Of a stretch of 64,000 nt of DNA, positions 11,880-23,341 are shown one piece after another. A program made the position numbers and the translations under genes. A model generated the notes under the pieces. The model worked only from the letters and a program-made list of their open reading frames with translations. It had not been told where the DNA came from and did not search any database. Position 1 is the first letter of the stretch, and every line of letters starts with the position of its first letter. This DNA comes from Brachypodium distachyon (taxonomy: Eukaryota > Streptophyta > Magnoliopsida > Poales > Poaceae). The stretch lies in assembly GCF_000005505.3 (NCBI RefSeq), contig NC_016135.3, positions 19,438,613-19,502,612 on the forward strand, given 5' to 3'.

Positions 11880-12997
11880 GCCAGTAAATGCAACTAACTA
11901 CCGTGAATTATACCTGGGCATTAATTAGGCCGGGCTTGTAAAAGCCCAACCACCACTCTAAGGAACAAGTCAGGCCCAAAGCCCGAATTTTGGAAAATCA
12001 CAGGTCCGGCTCGGTTTTCGGGCCGGGATGCACAGGCTCAGGTATACTATCAATTAATTTATTTATTTTGCCTGCGAAAAGAATTTCAATTCACTGCTTG
12101 ACCATGTACTCCCTCCGATACGTAATAAGTGTCTCAGATCGTATAATGTTGTGGTAAACCTGAGACAGTTGTTATGGATCGAAGGGAGTACGAGGATTAC
12201 AACCGCTGTGAACCAAGCAGCACGACCTCCGCTTTGAGCCTTTGACCATTGCGAGCAAAACCTTTGAGACCTACAGTAGAAATGAAGACCTCTAGCTACC
12301 TCTAGCTCTTTCTAAACTATTTCTAGTTTCACACAAAAATGATAAAATCACATATATAGTGGGGTGTTCCTATGTAAGTAGGTTGATTCTTCTTAGTGAA
12401 ATTTAGAACACAAGCCTCTTATGTTATTTCATAAATACAATAAGCCAACATTCACTTAACGAAGTGGTAGTGCAGTAGTAGCATTCTATCTCTTTATTTT
12501 GCCGAAGTCTGATTTATGCATTTTGTAACCCTCTTTATAATCCTATATACAGGCGGAGGATCCGGTAGGGCAAGGTAGGGCGGCCGCCCTACCTTGATTT
12601 TTTTTGCCTTAGTTACAAATTGGGGAAGATTATGAAACGGGGAGCTAAAGGGAGGAATCCGTTCGTGGGGTGATGGGAGGAGAAACGGTCGGGAGCGAGA
12701 GAATCAAAGGGGAGATCAACCTGCGGTGGAGGTGCCCGCGTGAGGAGTAGATGAGCTAGGAAGCTCAGTGTCAGAACCTCAGCATTCTAGAGCTTGCCAA
12801 TCTTCAGTTACAAGTGCTCGGAGCTTAACAGTTAACACTCGGCGCTCGGCAGCGGGATGGGTGGCGGCGCTCACGCGAGGAGGAAGACGACCTAGGAGGC
12901 TCGGGCGCTCGTCAGCGGGATGGGTGGCGGCGCTCACGCAGGGGGGAAGGAGATCCACGAAGCGTGGGGGCTAGGTCGCTCGGGCAACCAGATGGGG
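11880..12997. other. Repeat-rich spacer
   Basis: Apart from the MITE at 12109-12188, this holds GC-rich fragments with CCCGGCC-type words (near 11930-12050). A segment at about 12193-12290 matches, in inverted orientation, sequence at about 36640-36735. From 12553 it resembles a worn DNA-transposon end. No gene was recognised. Confidence 0.4.
12109..12188. mobile_element. Stowaway-type MITE (80 bp)
   Basis: The ends CTCCCTCCGATACGTAATAA and TTATGGATCGAAGGGAG are inverted repeats flanked by TA on both sides. Confidence 0.8.
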
Positions 12998-13545
12998 CTA
13001 TAGGTGGCTATCGGGCTAGCCCGGCCCGGCCCGGCTCAGGATAAATGGGCGTGGCTCGGGCCCGGCACGGTGAAGCCCGGAAATAGAGGGGAAGGGCCGG
13101 GCCGAGAACGCAACATCCAGGCCTAGGCGCGGCACCAAGTCCGGCCGGGCCGGCCCGGGCCCGTTAAGGCCTGACGGGCCTCCCTCGGCACATGGGCCAG
13201 ATCCTTGAAAAAGAAAAAAATATGTTGGGCTGGACCAAATTAAAGGAAAAATGGAAATATAAGGTGGGCTGGGCCAAAACAAAAAGAAATGGTGGGCTAA
13301 AATAGAAAAACATGGTGGGCTGGGCCAGAATTGAGAAGCTAAATGGGCCAAATGTGTAATGCTAAAAAAATTTAAAAAAACAAAACGGGCGGCCCGTCGG
13401 GCCTCGATCTGAAGCACCGGCGCAGCATAGGCCGTGCTTCGGGCTGGCCCGGCCCATTTAACTTGGTGCCGGGCCAGGCACAGCCGAGCCAAGCCCGCCG
13501 GGCTACCGGGCTTTTTAAAAAAGCCCGGCCCGATAGCCAAGTATA
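12998..13545. mobile_element. GC-rich terminal-inverted-repeat element (about 550 bp)
   Basis: The ends CTATAGGTGGCTATCGGGC and GCCCGATAGCCAAGTATA are imperfect inverted repeats. GATGGGG flanks both sides (12991-12997 and 13546-13552), consistent with a 7-8 bp target duplication. The inside is rich in GGCCCGG and GGGCTGGGCC words. A related, less complete copy lies at about 35497-35950. No transposase was seen. The 181-residue open frame inside it is a by-product of this composition. Confidence 0.6.
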
Positions 13546-15560
13546 GATGGGGATGGGGCAAAGGGAAGGAGTGGGATATAGGTGGCCAACTACACTTTTC
13601 AGGGTGAGGGGTGCCGAGGAGTAAATGAGCTCGGGTACACGTGAAAAAGTTAGTTTTAGAATAAAATAAAATACACCACTAGTATATACATTCAGAGCAA
13701 ACAGTTTACTTCAAAAACTTATAAAATGCAAGAATAACATATCATACTGGAATTAGTGATACTGTTTAAGAATACATGGATGAAAGAAGGACCACTCGTG
13801 TTAGATGATATAACCATTGCATCAAATTGTTGACTATTCAGATTAATTCGAAGACAAATTATTAAATCGTTGTTAGACGTACATTTTTGGGCCTTCAGAA
13901 TTTGTATCTGTGTCTTTGTATAATAAATCTACAAATTTCCAACTAATTTAACTCTAAATCATTAGAGCCAGCGATGGCGAGGATTTGTCAAGCTATGCAT
14001 TTGGATGGGGTCCAAGAAAGATGTCGTAGGAGGTAGTGACGACGGGTCAATTGTCGCCAACTTCAGTGGCCAGTCTTCAACGATGACGCTCGTGTGAGGC
14101 AGTGCATGTGGCGTTCCAACGTGCCTCTATGCAATCAACGACAATATGGCCTGCAAAGACCGGATCTTTGAGAGACGCATCTTCTCACACTCTTAGTTAT
14201 TTTGATTATCTACTGTTGATTTCCATGTACGATTGCTCACCAGTGTCTTAATTGTCATTCCTTTACCAGTATTTCTTGTCTAATGAAAGTTGATATGGAA
14301 ATCATCTTACATAATAACAGCAGATATGATAATCATGCTCAGCTGATGTATTTTTTTTTCAGTGAGTTCTGATTTTGACAGACCATGTTTCAGATTGTGT
14401 AGTTCGTGCTGACAAGATAGCATATCTCTCGAAGTATGGAGAAGGGCGTTGTTATTATGCCAAATATCTACTTGATATTTTTATGTCGGTAAGTACGAAG
14501 ATATCTTTGGAAGCAAAATATAACTATATGTTTACTCTTCTAAAGATTTGAGTTGTTGATCGTCTACTCAGTCCACCGAAGAACTGTTTGCATAGTAATT
14601 GCCATATATTTTCTGTTGTAGATATTTGTATTATAATCTTTCGATTATGTTTGAGTTCACATATAATAAGAGGATAATTGATATTTAACATAAATATCTC
14701 TAGACAAGATATCATAAAATGTACCAGACCAAAATGCATCCTAAAAAAATTGAACAAACCAATTTTACTAAAATATATTTTGCAAACCTAAAAATACCGA
14801 ATGTGATGTCTATGTTAATTCATAGTGGTAGGATAGGAATTCATCATACCTTAAAAAGTTTTTGTCATCCGCCAATGATACTAAACCATGTATTTCAAAA
14901 GGGATAGTTCAGCCTACTTTGGAAGAACAAAAAAGCAAGCTGCAAATGTACAATGCAAATGAAATTGTCAGTTTTGATGAAGATGTTATCGTGAAGATTA
15001 AAACACCTAATTGACGTCCGATCGTGGAGATGAAAAATAGAGGCCGTGATCGTTGAAGCTCCCACTTGGTTCCAGGTTACTCCTTTTCTAGTATCCAGTT
15101 GGTAGCCATATAATAGGAAGCACGAAAAGAGATGATTCCCGAGCTTCTCCATAGTCCGTACCCCCTGCACAAATGTACCAACATAATTCATCAAATTTAC
15201 ATGAGAAATGCCACCGCCAGGTTAACTCCATCCCGATCGTTCTTCGATCTCCATTCTCGTCTTTTGAAATACTCCCGCTTCGGCGCCGCCTCTCCCTCCC
15301 TTCACTCCCCCGACTCTTCCTTCCTCCCACCAAATCTACCAGATCTACGACCCTGGCCACGCGCCCACGCCACCATCTTCCCTCACGTGTTAAGCACCTA
15401 ATTCAACATCTCTCTTCTGTCCTCTAGATAGTCGACGCCCTCTGCTCCGCCCTCCACCGAATTTCTCCGTCTGGCACCGATTACCCAGATCTCAAATCAG
15501 TTCACCGTGTAGTTCAGTAGTTCCCCAACTCGATCCCCGCATGTCCTTCCAGTTCCCCAT
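13546..15560. other. AT-rich spacer with no recognised gene
   Basis: No exon, RNA gene or clear transposon end could be supported. Short open frames lack coding character. Confidence 0.4.
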
Positions 15561-15622
15561 CTCGTTCGGTCATTCTTCAGCTCGCACGCCTCCTTCTCGC
15601 TCGCTTTCCCCGTTTGCTCTCC

Positions 15623-16436
15623 ATGGAGACGGCTATCATATCAAGTCTCAATCGTGTGGAGGAGGTGACCCAGGGGCCGATTCATCAATCAGCTCGCTCT
15701 CCAGATCGATGTAGAAACCTCTCTCAAACATGCTACGGACATCAAGTGCAAGACAAGGGCATTCTCGGGTTTCGTGTGGTGAACCCTGAACTTCTAGATT
15801 GCAAGTGTGTCCCCAAGAATGAATTGGAGAAGAAGTTTGATGCGCTGCTATAACAATGGATGCAGGAAAGCGAGCATGAGATAAACACACTCAATCTGCT
15901 GATCGCCCAAGTCAAGACCAACCTCACGATCCCCGAAGCCAACATGCCCCACCGTGGCACGCCATTACCGAAACGGACTCAGGGGATTTGACAGTCGGTT
16001 TACCTTCAATCTCGGGTAAAGCTTCTCCGGTTGTTTGCTTTCATGCGGGTTTTTCTCCTTTCTAAAATTTCTAATTTCTTCCTGAGTTATTTGATCCCCT
16101 CAGTTATTTATTTGATCCCTTAGATTTCATCCTCGGTTCGGCGTCTATGTGAGGTATGATTTCGGTGCCGGTGTCGTTGCCCCTGATCTCTAAGCCCTGT
16201 ACCCCACCGGGAGAGAGTTGAAGCACTTTGCCGCGATGTTAAGAGCCAAAAGGCATGGTGGATCATAAATCTTTCCTTCTTGTAAGCGGAAGAAGAAGGT
16301 TCTAGAGAGTGACCTTGAGAAGGAGATTCGAGCTATCAATGAGAACGCCATGAGGTCGAGATCTATGCTGGGAGCGAGGTATATGGACTACAACTTTCTG
16401 TTTCAGGCTAACCCATAGTTATATGTCTATCTAGAA
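15623..16436 (+). pseudogene. Dead copy of an unrecognised two-exon gene (paralogue of 22535-23341)
   Basis: The first part (15623 to about 16014) aligns with exon 1 of the copy at 22535. Shared peptides include ISSL, GFRVVNPELLDCKCVPKNE and LEKKF. The middle is out of frame and returns to frame before ILGF. A TAA at 15851-15853 replaces a Lys codon of the sister copy, and a TGA follows near its end. The exon 1 donor (CGG/GTAAAG) is conserved. Exon 2 remains (about 16130-16436) end in LEKEIRAINENAMRSRSMLG and NFLFQANP, also broken by stops. The function of the family is unknown to me. Charged, coiled-coil-like segments are all that can be seen. Confidence 0.8.
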
Positions 16437-16636
16437 TTAGATTAAGTCTTACCAATTATGTCGTTGCAAGGCTTACCGATTAGGATAGCTTCATTTGGAG
16501 CATACCGTATTAATTTATGTGTTTGGATTCTAATCTAGATTGAGTCTTACTAATTATGTCTGTATTGGATACCTGGAATCTTAATGTTATATGAATATGA
16601 GAAAAGGAACATATCCAGTTGGGCTTTTGTTGTTTA

Positions 16637-16721
16637 CTCCCTCCATCCCATATTAAGTGTCGCAAATTTGCCCAAATATGGATGCATCTATGCCTAAAAA
16701 GCGTCTAGAAAACTTATCTTA
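16637..16721. mobile_element. Truncated Stowaway-type MITE
   Basis: It starts CTCCCTCCATCCCATATTAA after TA and matches the left half of the MITE at 34992, but the right end is missing. Confidence 0.5.
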
Positions 16722-16854
16722 AAGGAGTGCACAAAGATAACTTGCTATTGTGCGTCACATCCTGTTGTGTTAGAAATAAAAGGGATACATACATCTATCC
16801 CGATATGTAATATGTATCGTTGTGTATTGCATTCTGCTTCCTGTTAGTCAAACA

Positions 16855-18581
16855 TCTTAACTCCTATAAAAGATCCTTGTGGTGGTGGTCGTACGTCACG
16901 CACCTGCCCATCTCTTACATGTGGGGCCGGATTTTCCATCTCTTCCGCCTCCCACGACGCATCTAGCTTCTCACGCCTCTCTCCCCATTCTCCCTGCAAA
17001 GGAAAACACCGTCGGCTAGGGCTCAAGCGTTGGCGGCGAACCGGCGAGGCGAGGCAGAGGAGGGTAGCAGCGGCGCTCCGATAAGAGGGTAGCGGTGCGG
17101 CTCAGGAAGGTCGACGACTGGCGTGGCTCGGGACAGCAGGCGTTGGCGGCGCGGCAGCCGAAGGTCGATGGCTCCGAAGCAGCCATCCATGGGGGATGCG
17201 GGCTCCATGGGATCTGGTTTGGGGACTGCAGGGAGGAGAGAAGGATGGAGTATAGCTGTACAGGAGAGGGAGAGGGAGGGGCGCGGTGAAGGGACGCGCC
17301 ATCAACGCTGGCGGGCGGCGGCACACGGGAGAAACCGAGAAATGGAGGGGGTAAGGGGCGCCTGGCCCTGGCGGTGTGCACGGGAGGAAACAGAGGGGGA
17401 GGAAGACTTGGAGAGGGAGGAGCTGACGGGAGAGAACGGGAGATTGGATTGGGGATTGGGCACATCGGTAGCCAAAGCTCAAAAAAAAAATCGGTAGCCA
17501 ATATGGGCTCTTGCCGACGGGAGACGGGATTGCTTCATTGCTTGTCACTTGCTGATCTGTGAAAGAGTTGCCTATGTATATGCTAATCAATGATGATTGG
17601 TTAATTTTTGTGAGGATTATTTGTATGGCTTCAAGTGAAAGAATTGTTTGCGAATTGGCTTTTTTAGGAAAGTTTGCAAATTGTTTTTTTAAGGCAGTTT
17701 GCAAATTGTTTGTATCAAAGACTTTGTTGCTTGTTACGGTTTACTTGTGAGTGGTAAACACCGTCCCGTACCAAAACCTGACCAGGACCAGTCATCCGTT
17801 CCAACAAAAAAGAAAGAAAGGGATATCCAAATTGTGTTTGTACATGGAAACAAACATAAAATAATTAGAATATTCAATTAACGGAAACAAACACTATGAT
17901 GAAAGTGTCCATGGATGGTCATCTCCCCTCCTCCTTGATCCCAGGAAACAAACACCTCCGAATCAGAAAATTAGATCTCGTTCTTCCCGCCTTCGGAGTC
18001 GCCGCAATGTACATAGTGCCTCCTTCTCATCACCACTCCGCCCCCTCTCTCACCTTTAGAGGGCGACGTCATTAGAAAGCACACCCTAGCCTTGGCACTT
18101 CTCTACGCTCACCCATGAGGAAGTTGGAGCGTTGTGGTTGAGGTGGACATGGTTGTCGTGGATCGTGCAACACTCCAGTAGTCAGGGTCGCCAAGAAGGT
18201 GTAGTGGGCAAGGGGAGAAAGAGAAGTACGGCGAGTCGCTGGGCAACGGGCGCGATGGATCAGGCTCGGACGACATCGATGAGCTGCCAAGTACTGGGCA
18301 TGATCAGATCTGTCTCGGCCCCTGCCCTTTGCCCCCTCTATATTGGTAAAGTAAAAAAATGGCATTATATTCGATACTTTCCGTTTTCTGTTTTATTTTA
18401 GAGTTAATTTCTGTAAAGTAAAAAAAGACATTAAAAAGTGATGTAGTCGAAGGTAACAGACCGCTGCCACCAATCCTTCACTAAAGCAAAAATGGTTGTG
18501 GTAAAAATAAAACAAGAGAGACTGTTGTAATTCCGTAGCGATGTAAGATGGTTCCGTAGCATCGCACGGGCATCATACTAG
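16855..18581 (+). mobile_element. Non-autonomous Helitron (1.7 kb)
   Basis: It begins TCTTAACTCCTATAAAAGAT after an A and ends ATCGCACGGGCATCATACTAG before a T. The 5' part shares the GTGGTGGTGGTCGTACGTC and CTCTTACATGTGGG stretches with the minus-strand Helitron at 5706-7322. A GC-rich block (about 17000-17480) may be captured gene sequence of unknown origin. No helicase was seen. Confidence 0.65.
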
Positions 18582-19952
18582 TTACCGTAGAAAAGGTATT
18601 ATTTGGAATGATTATGACAATGATCTTGTAAAAATGATGCAAGAAATATAAGGAGTGCACAAAGATAACTCAACAATAAAGGGAAAAATATTCATCTCAA
18701 TTCATTCATTAGTTCATAGGAATCAAAGAATTCATAGTTTCATACATCTCTACAGTAATAGTGTGCTAACTAAAAAAACTATGGGAAACACACAAAATAC
18801 TGAAACAGACAACAGTAGTCTTGCAAAAGGGATAGGAACAATTGCTGGATATGATTTTAACAGAAGGCTCACTACCGATTTTTTCTCATAAAAAGTAGCA
18901 GCTTCCAGGAAAATGTATAAGCAGCTTATCCTTGCTGGAACTATTCCTAAGACTACTGATATGAACGAGCGCACTTTTCTTCTTAGTATTTTCTAATCAA
19001 AAACTGATTCAGCAACCATGACATCCATCCAGGCACGTTGTGCTGTTCGTCCCTTGAATCAGCACAAAGGTCTACGTCTGCCCAAATAACGAATCAATTT
19101 TTCAGAGGGTCCCCTACCATGACCGAATTCCACCCCCGCTAACCTGCAAAAAAAGCAAGCGACCAATCGATTAATCGATTGCCCCAAGAGACCACAGGAT
19201 CAGCGCTAGGAACGGAAGGGGGCACCAGCCAAGCCAACAATCAGCGGGTGCTGGGCGAGCGGATCCGGTGCTGGGCCCCTCCAGATCCCTCCATCGGCAC
19301 CACCTGGATCAAGAACGCCGCTGCCATCTCCAAATCCCGCCACCTAGATGCCGCCGCTGCTCTTCTCTCTAAAACAACCAACGGAGGCCTCACCCATGTC
19401 CGCCACCGCCCTCGGTTTCTTCTCCGGCGAGGTCTGGTCGCCGCCTCATCGAAGGGGGAGCGCGGACATGGCCTGTTCTCCCGCTGTCTGCTCCGAGGAC
19501 GAGCCGACGAGGGCGAGCGGGGTGGGTGGTATGGGCCCACAGCGGGTTCCACAATAGTCCAGCCTCCAGCGCCCCAAATCAGTCCAGAGAAGAAAAAACC
19601 AAGGGCAACGATTCAACACAGCAACGGCAGAGATAGAAACGCGTGGACACAAAACATCAGGTTCTCCGCCCTTTAGAGGAGAGAAATATTTCTTAGATTT
19701 CATGCTTAAATTTTAGCATACTGCTATTAGACAGCGAATTGAGGTTTATTATGGTTCTAGAGCAGTTAGCTTTTGATTTGGTCTTTCTTTCACATCCTCC
19801 TTTGTTTTCCATGTATATGTTCAGTTTTAGCTACTCGGCTTGTTCTGTATTTTATCTACAGTCTATCCTCGAAAAACTCAAGTCTAATACTGTGTGTGCC
19901 GTAATATATATTTCATTGTCCTGTTGTATGTAACTTTTCTACTTAAGCAGTA
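18582..19952. other. Spacer with a GC-rich block but no supported gene
   Basis: A 20-base stretch at 18650-18669 repeats one at about 16722-16741, on the other side of the Helitron. The block at about 19180-19560 is GC-rich with open frames on both strands, none with a recognisable domain. It may be a promoter or leader fragment of a dead gene. Confidence 0.35.
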
Positions 19953-20065
19953 CTCCCTCCATTCCATAATTCTTGTCGAAATATTACATATATCTAGACA
20001 CTTTTTAAGAATAGATACATTCATTTTTGGTCAAATTTGAGACAAGAATTATGAAACGGAGGAAG
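19953..20065. mobile_element. Stowaway-type MITE (113 bp)
   Basis: Ends CTCCCTCCATTCCATAATTC and AATTATGAAACGGAGGAAG are inverted repeats between TA dinucleotides. Confidence 0.8.
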
Positions 20066-20800
20066 TAGGTGACAACGTATGTGATGTAGTATTTGAAAAG
20101 TGTGGAAGTTGGTTCTTAATTAATATAAGTGCTTGTTACCTATTAGATCTAGATGCAATGTCAGTCCGTGTTAAATGCTACTATATGATTAGATATAGTG
20201 CTTTGAGATCACACTTCTTCCTGCAGGTATATGGTGTGTTTGGTAGCCCGGGTGAATCCAGAATTCCCATCTCATCCCAGACAAGCTGACCCTAGTCAAA
20301 TTGAACTGAGATTTTCACATGTGTTTGGCAGCCTGTATCTGTTGAGATATGATGAGTTGAGATGTTGTTTGGTGCTGCCGCTGGTTGGGTGGGGAGGCCT
20401 GGTCCGGCAACACGACGGCGGGATTTGGGGGGCGGGAGAAGTGGCGGCTGGGTCGGGTGGGGAGGCGCAGGTGGGGGAAAGGAAACGGGTCGGGGGATGG
20501 AGGGGTGCGCGAGGTGCCCTAGCGCGGGGCCGAGCGAGAGATTTTTTTCGGGTTCAACTCAGCCAGGCTCACATGCGAAGCTCGTTTTCTGCTTCACAAC
20601 CGGGCCAGGCTGAGGGCTCTTTTTTTTATTAGGTGGGCTTAGCCCTGCGTGGCCATCCGACCTAACAAACACGCTCTCAGGTGGTAAAAGTGGGACGAGG
20701 AGAGATTTTCTGGGTTTACTCAGTCCACCAAACAGTATTCTTTGATTTACCTGCATAATTTGCAAACAAGGCTTCATACGACATTGCTCTTACGTGTAGG
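20066..20800. other. Spacer with a GTTTGG-type DNA-transposon fragment
   Basis: From about 20233 the sequence has the GTGTGTTTGGTAGCC style of terminus common in grass hAT/Tourist-like elements, followed by a GC-rich block. No gene was recognised. Confidence 0.35.
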
Positions 20801-20807
20801 TTCGACG

Positions 20808-21030
20808 TGCTGAGCACTCCAGTGAGCATCATGCCAGAGAAGAAGGTCTTCGTGATTGAGCGCTTCGGGAAGTACCTTAGGACGCTCGGCTTCGGGATCC
20901 CGGGCTCGTCCTGTTGACAACATCATCGCTTACATGCACTCGCTCAAGGAGGAGGCCATCCCCATCCCCAACCAGTCCACCATCACCAAGGACAACTCCA
21001 TCCAGATCGTAGGCATCCTCTACGTCAAGG
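20808..21030 (+). pseudogene. Fragment of a mitochondrial stomatin-like (band 7/SPFH) protein gene
   Basis: The reading [20 protein letters not shown], then after a frame change [20 protein letters not shown] and QIVGILYVK, matches the start of the SPFH/band-7 domain of plant stomatin-like protein 2. About ten residues between the blocks are altered and one codon is missing later. A normal-looking donor (AAG/GTATCT) follows, so intron sequence came with it. This points to a DNA-level copy, perhaps carried by a transposon. It cannot make a working protein. Confidence 0.78.
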
Positions 21031-22470
21031 TATCTCCCTCATCCTCCCCTCGCCTCGACTTATGGTGTTGTGTTGCTGCAATTTTATGTGTTGATGGTTT
21101 GGTGCCTTCTAGTGGTAGACAGGGCATGGTGGGATGAATGTGGTTTGTTGTGTTTGAAGTTGTGTATGCTCATGAGCCAGCATCCCTTGAATTAGGACAA
21201 ACCATCTGGTCTTCGAAACAATTTTCCGGTTCCTTATTTGTAGATTACACTAGCAGATTTTGTATGCCCCCTCTCGAATTAGTTCAAACTTTTCTGGATT
21301 GGTGTTGTAGCTAATTGTGGAAATTGAGTGTGCAACTGGTGCAGGCCGTCCTACTTCTGTTTGGCAATATTGACTCTTGTTCTGACTGCATTGGGCTAAG
21401 TTTAGTTTGATAAATGAGTGGGCTCACTTTCAGCGTTAGTGGCATTAGTAATATATACATCATGTATACTCCCCACTAAGTCTATGATGTTTCTTGCTGC
21501 TTCTGTTATTTATTTTTAATGGCTAAAAAAGATTGTCAGTCATGCTTTAACTTTTGGTGCATTTTGTATTTTTGACCGAGATGTTGCATTTTGCATTTTG
21601 GTGCATTTTGTATTTTGAAAGACTCAAGAGCTCCCTTTTCTTTGGCTGCAGACTTAGAGGCAGTTCAAAAAGTAGAATAGCTCGTACAATATATCTTTGA
21701 ATACATCAGAAAAACAAAGATTATTTAGGAGTCGAACAAGCCTGGTTATGTACACATACGCAAATAGATCCACCGGTGACCAGCCGAAAGATAAGAACCA
21801 AACAATCTTAACCGAATGGATGTTTCTGCAAGAAATATCAATTCAGAATAAACTAACTACTACTACGGAGTACTGAACAAAGGAAAATTCCGTATTCTTT
21901 ACATGCATACTTTTGCCCATATAATGCGCAAACTTGAAGCCTAATTAAGACGCAGGAGTTCACACACTGAAAAAGAACACGCCGGTGTGTTTACTTTGCC
22001 AGCGAAATGTTGCGTGCAAGGCGACGGTAGCTCCGTGCCACTGCCTGGAAGCAAACCAGCGGATATTTTTTTCAAGGGTCAAATTGTAAAAAATAACGTG
22101 CGGAGCTGTCACATATGACACGCATATGGTAAAAAATGCGATACCATTGACCGTACGTGAGATATTTCGTCGATGTCCGTAGTTTTCGATTTTTAAAATA
22201 CAGCAACTAAATTGAAAATACCAGTTACGGTGATGAATTTTACTTTTTCTTAAGGATTTTGGAAAATATCTATGCCCTGTATTCCCTAGATGGGCTGGAC
22301 CGCTGTAGCCCGCCCTTGTTTGACGCGGTTGCCTTTCCTCCGGAACCCTAAGAGCTAAAACCCACTCCTCTTCACAGCCGCCCTCCCTCGGCCGCCGCCG
22401 CCAGCCAACCTCCGGTCTCGTCCTTCCTTCCTCCTTCTCTCGCGTTTCTTCCGTCCCAATCCCAGCTCGC
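21031..22470. other. Spacer after the stomatin-like fragment
   Basis: The left part looks like intron sequence of the copied stomatin-like gene. No exon could be supported further on. Sequence from about 22320 is probably the leader of the gene at 22535. Confidence 0.35.
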
Positions 22471-22534
22471 CACCGCGTCGCTCGCTCGCCTTCCGAGTCC
22501 CCGTCTCGCTCCACCTCGCAATCCCCGCACGCCC

Positions 22535-23341
22535 ATGGATATAGCGGTCATATCAAGTCTGGAAGATGCCGAGGGCATTACGGCTGGCCGGGACATCGAT
22601 CAGGTGTCTTTGCAGATTAATATTGATACTCCCTTGAAGGATGCTGCTGATATAAAATGTAAGACCAGAGCCGGAACTCTGGGGTTTCCGGTGGTCAACC
22701 CCGAGTTGCTCGACTGCAAATGCGTCGCCAAGAATGAGCTTGAGAAGAAATTTGATCTGATGCTCAAACAATGGATGCGATATTGCGAAAACGAGATGAA
22801 CGCGGTGGATCTTCTCATCGCAACCGTGAAGCAAAATCTTGCCATCCCTGCCGACAATGTGCCACCGCATGGACCCCCGCTGGCTGAGCGCATCCGAGGA
22901 ATCCATCAGTGTATCTATCTTGAGTCACTGGTAAAGATTCTTGTTCCTCATATGGAATTTCTGAAGTGCACTCTTATGTTTCCTCTGGTTTCTTCCGTGA
23001 TTTTCCGAAGTGCACTATTCTGTTTCCTTATTTTTCCCCCTCTGGTTTCTTCTGTTTCCGAAGTGTGGACCGCACCCGAGCTATGATTACGGTGCCCCTC
23101 CGCCCGGCTTCCAGCCGCCCTACGGCACCCAGGAGCAGAGATTGCGAGCGCGTCAACGTGAGGAGGAGAGCCAGAGGGCGTGGTGGAACGTAAATCTCTC
23201 TTTCCTGGAAGCTAAGAAGAAAGCTCTGGAGACAAGGCTCGTGTTCTTGAGAAGGAGATCCGAACCGTCATGGACGATGCCATGAAGTCCAGATCCGCCT
23301 TGGGTGCTGGATACGCCGATTATCAATTTTACCACACGTGA
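22535..23341 (+). CDS. Unrecognised two-exon gene, frameshifted near its end
   Basis: Exon 1 (22535-22930, 132 codons) contains KTRAGTLGFPVVNPELLDCK, NELEKKFDLMLKQWM and PPHGPPLAERIRG. A donor (CTG/GTAAAG) and an acceptor at 23063/23064 join it in phase to exon 2, which reads PSYDYGAPPPGFQPPYG, an Arg/Glu/Gln-rich helix, then NLSFLEAKKKALE. In the frame as read, exon 2 stops at 23285. A neighbouring frame continues LEKEIRTVMDDAMKSRSALG to a TGA at 23339-23341, and this ending matches the paralogue at 15623. A small indel near 23232-23246 therefore seems to have broken the frame. No known domain is evident. The protein looks soluble, with charged helices and a Pro/Gly/Tyr linker. It may be a recent pseudogene or still make a shorter product. 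Confidence 0.6.

Noticed and set aside
13016..13561. 181-residue minus-strand open frame
   Set aside because: It lies wholly within the GGCCCGG-rich element, and its composition explains the frame.
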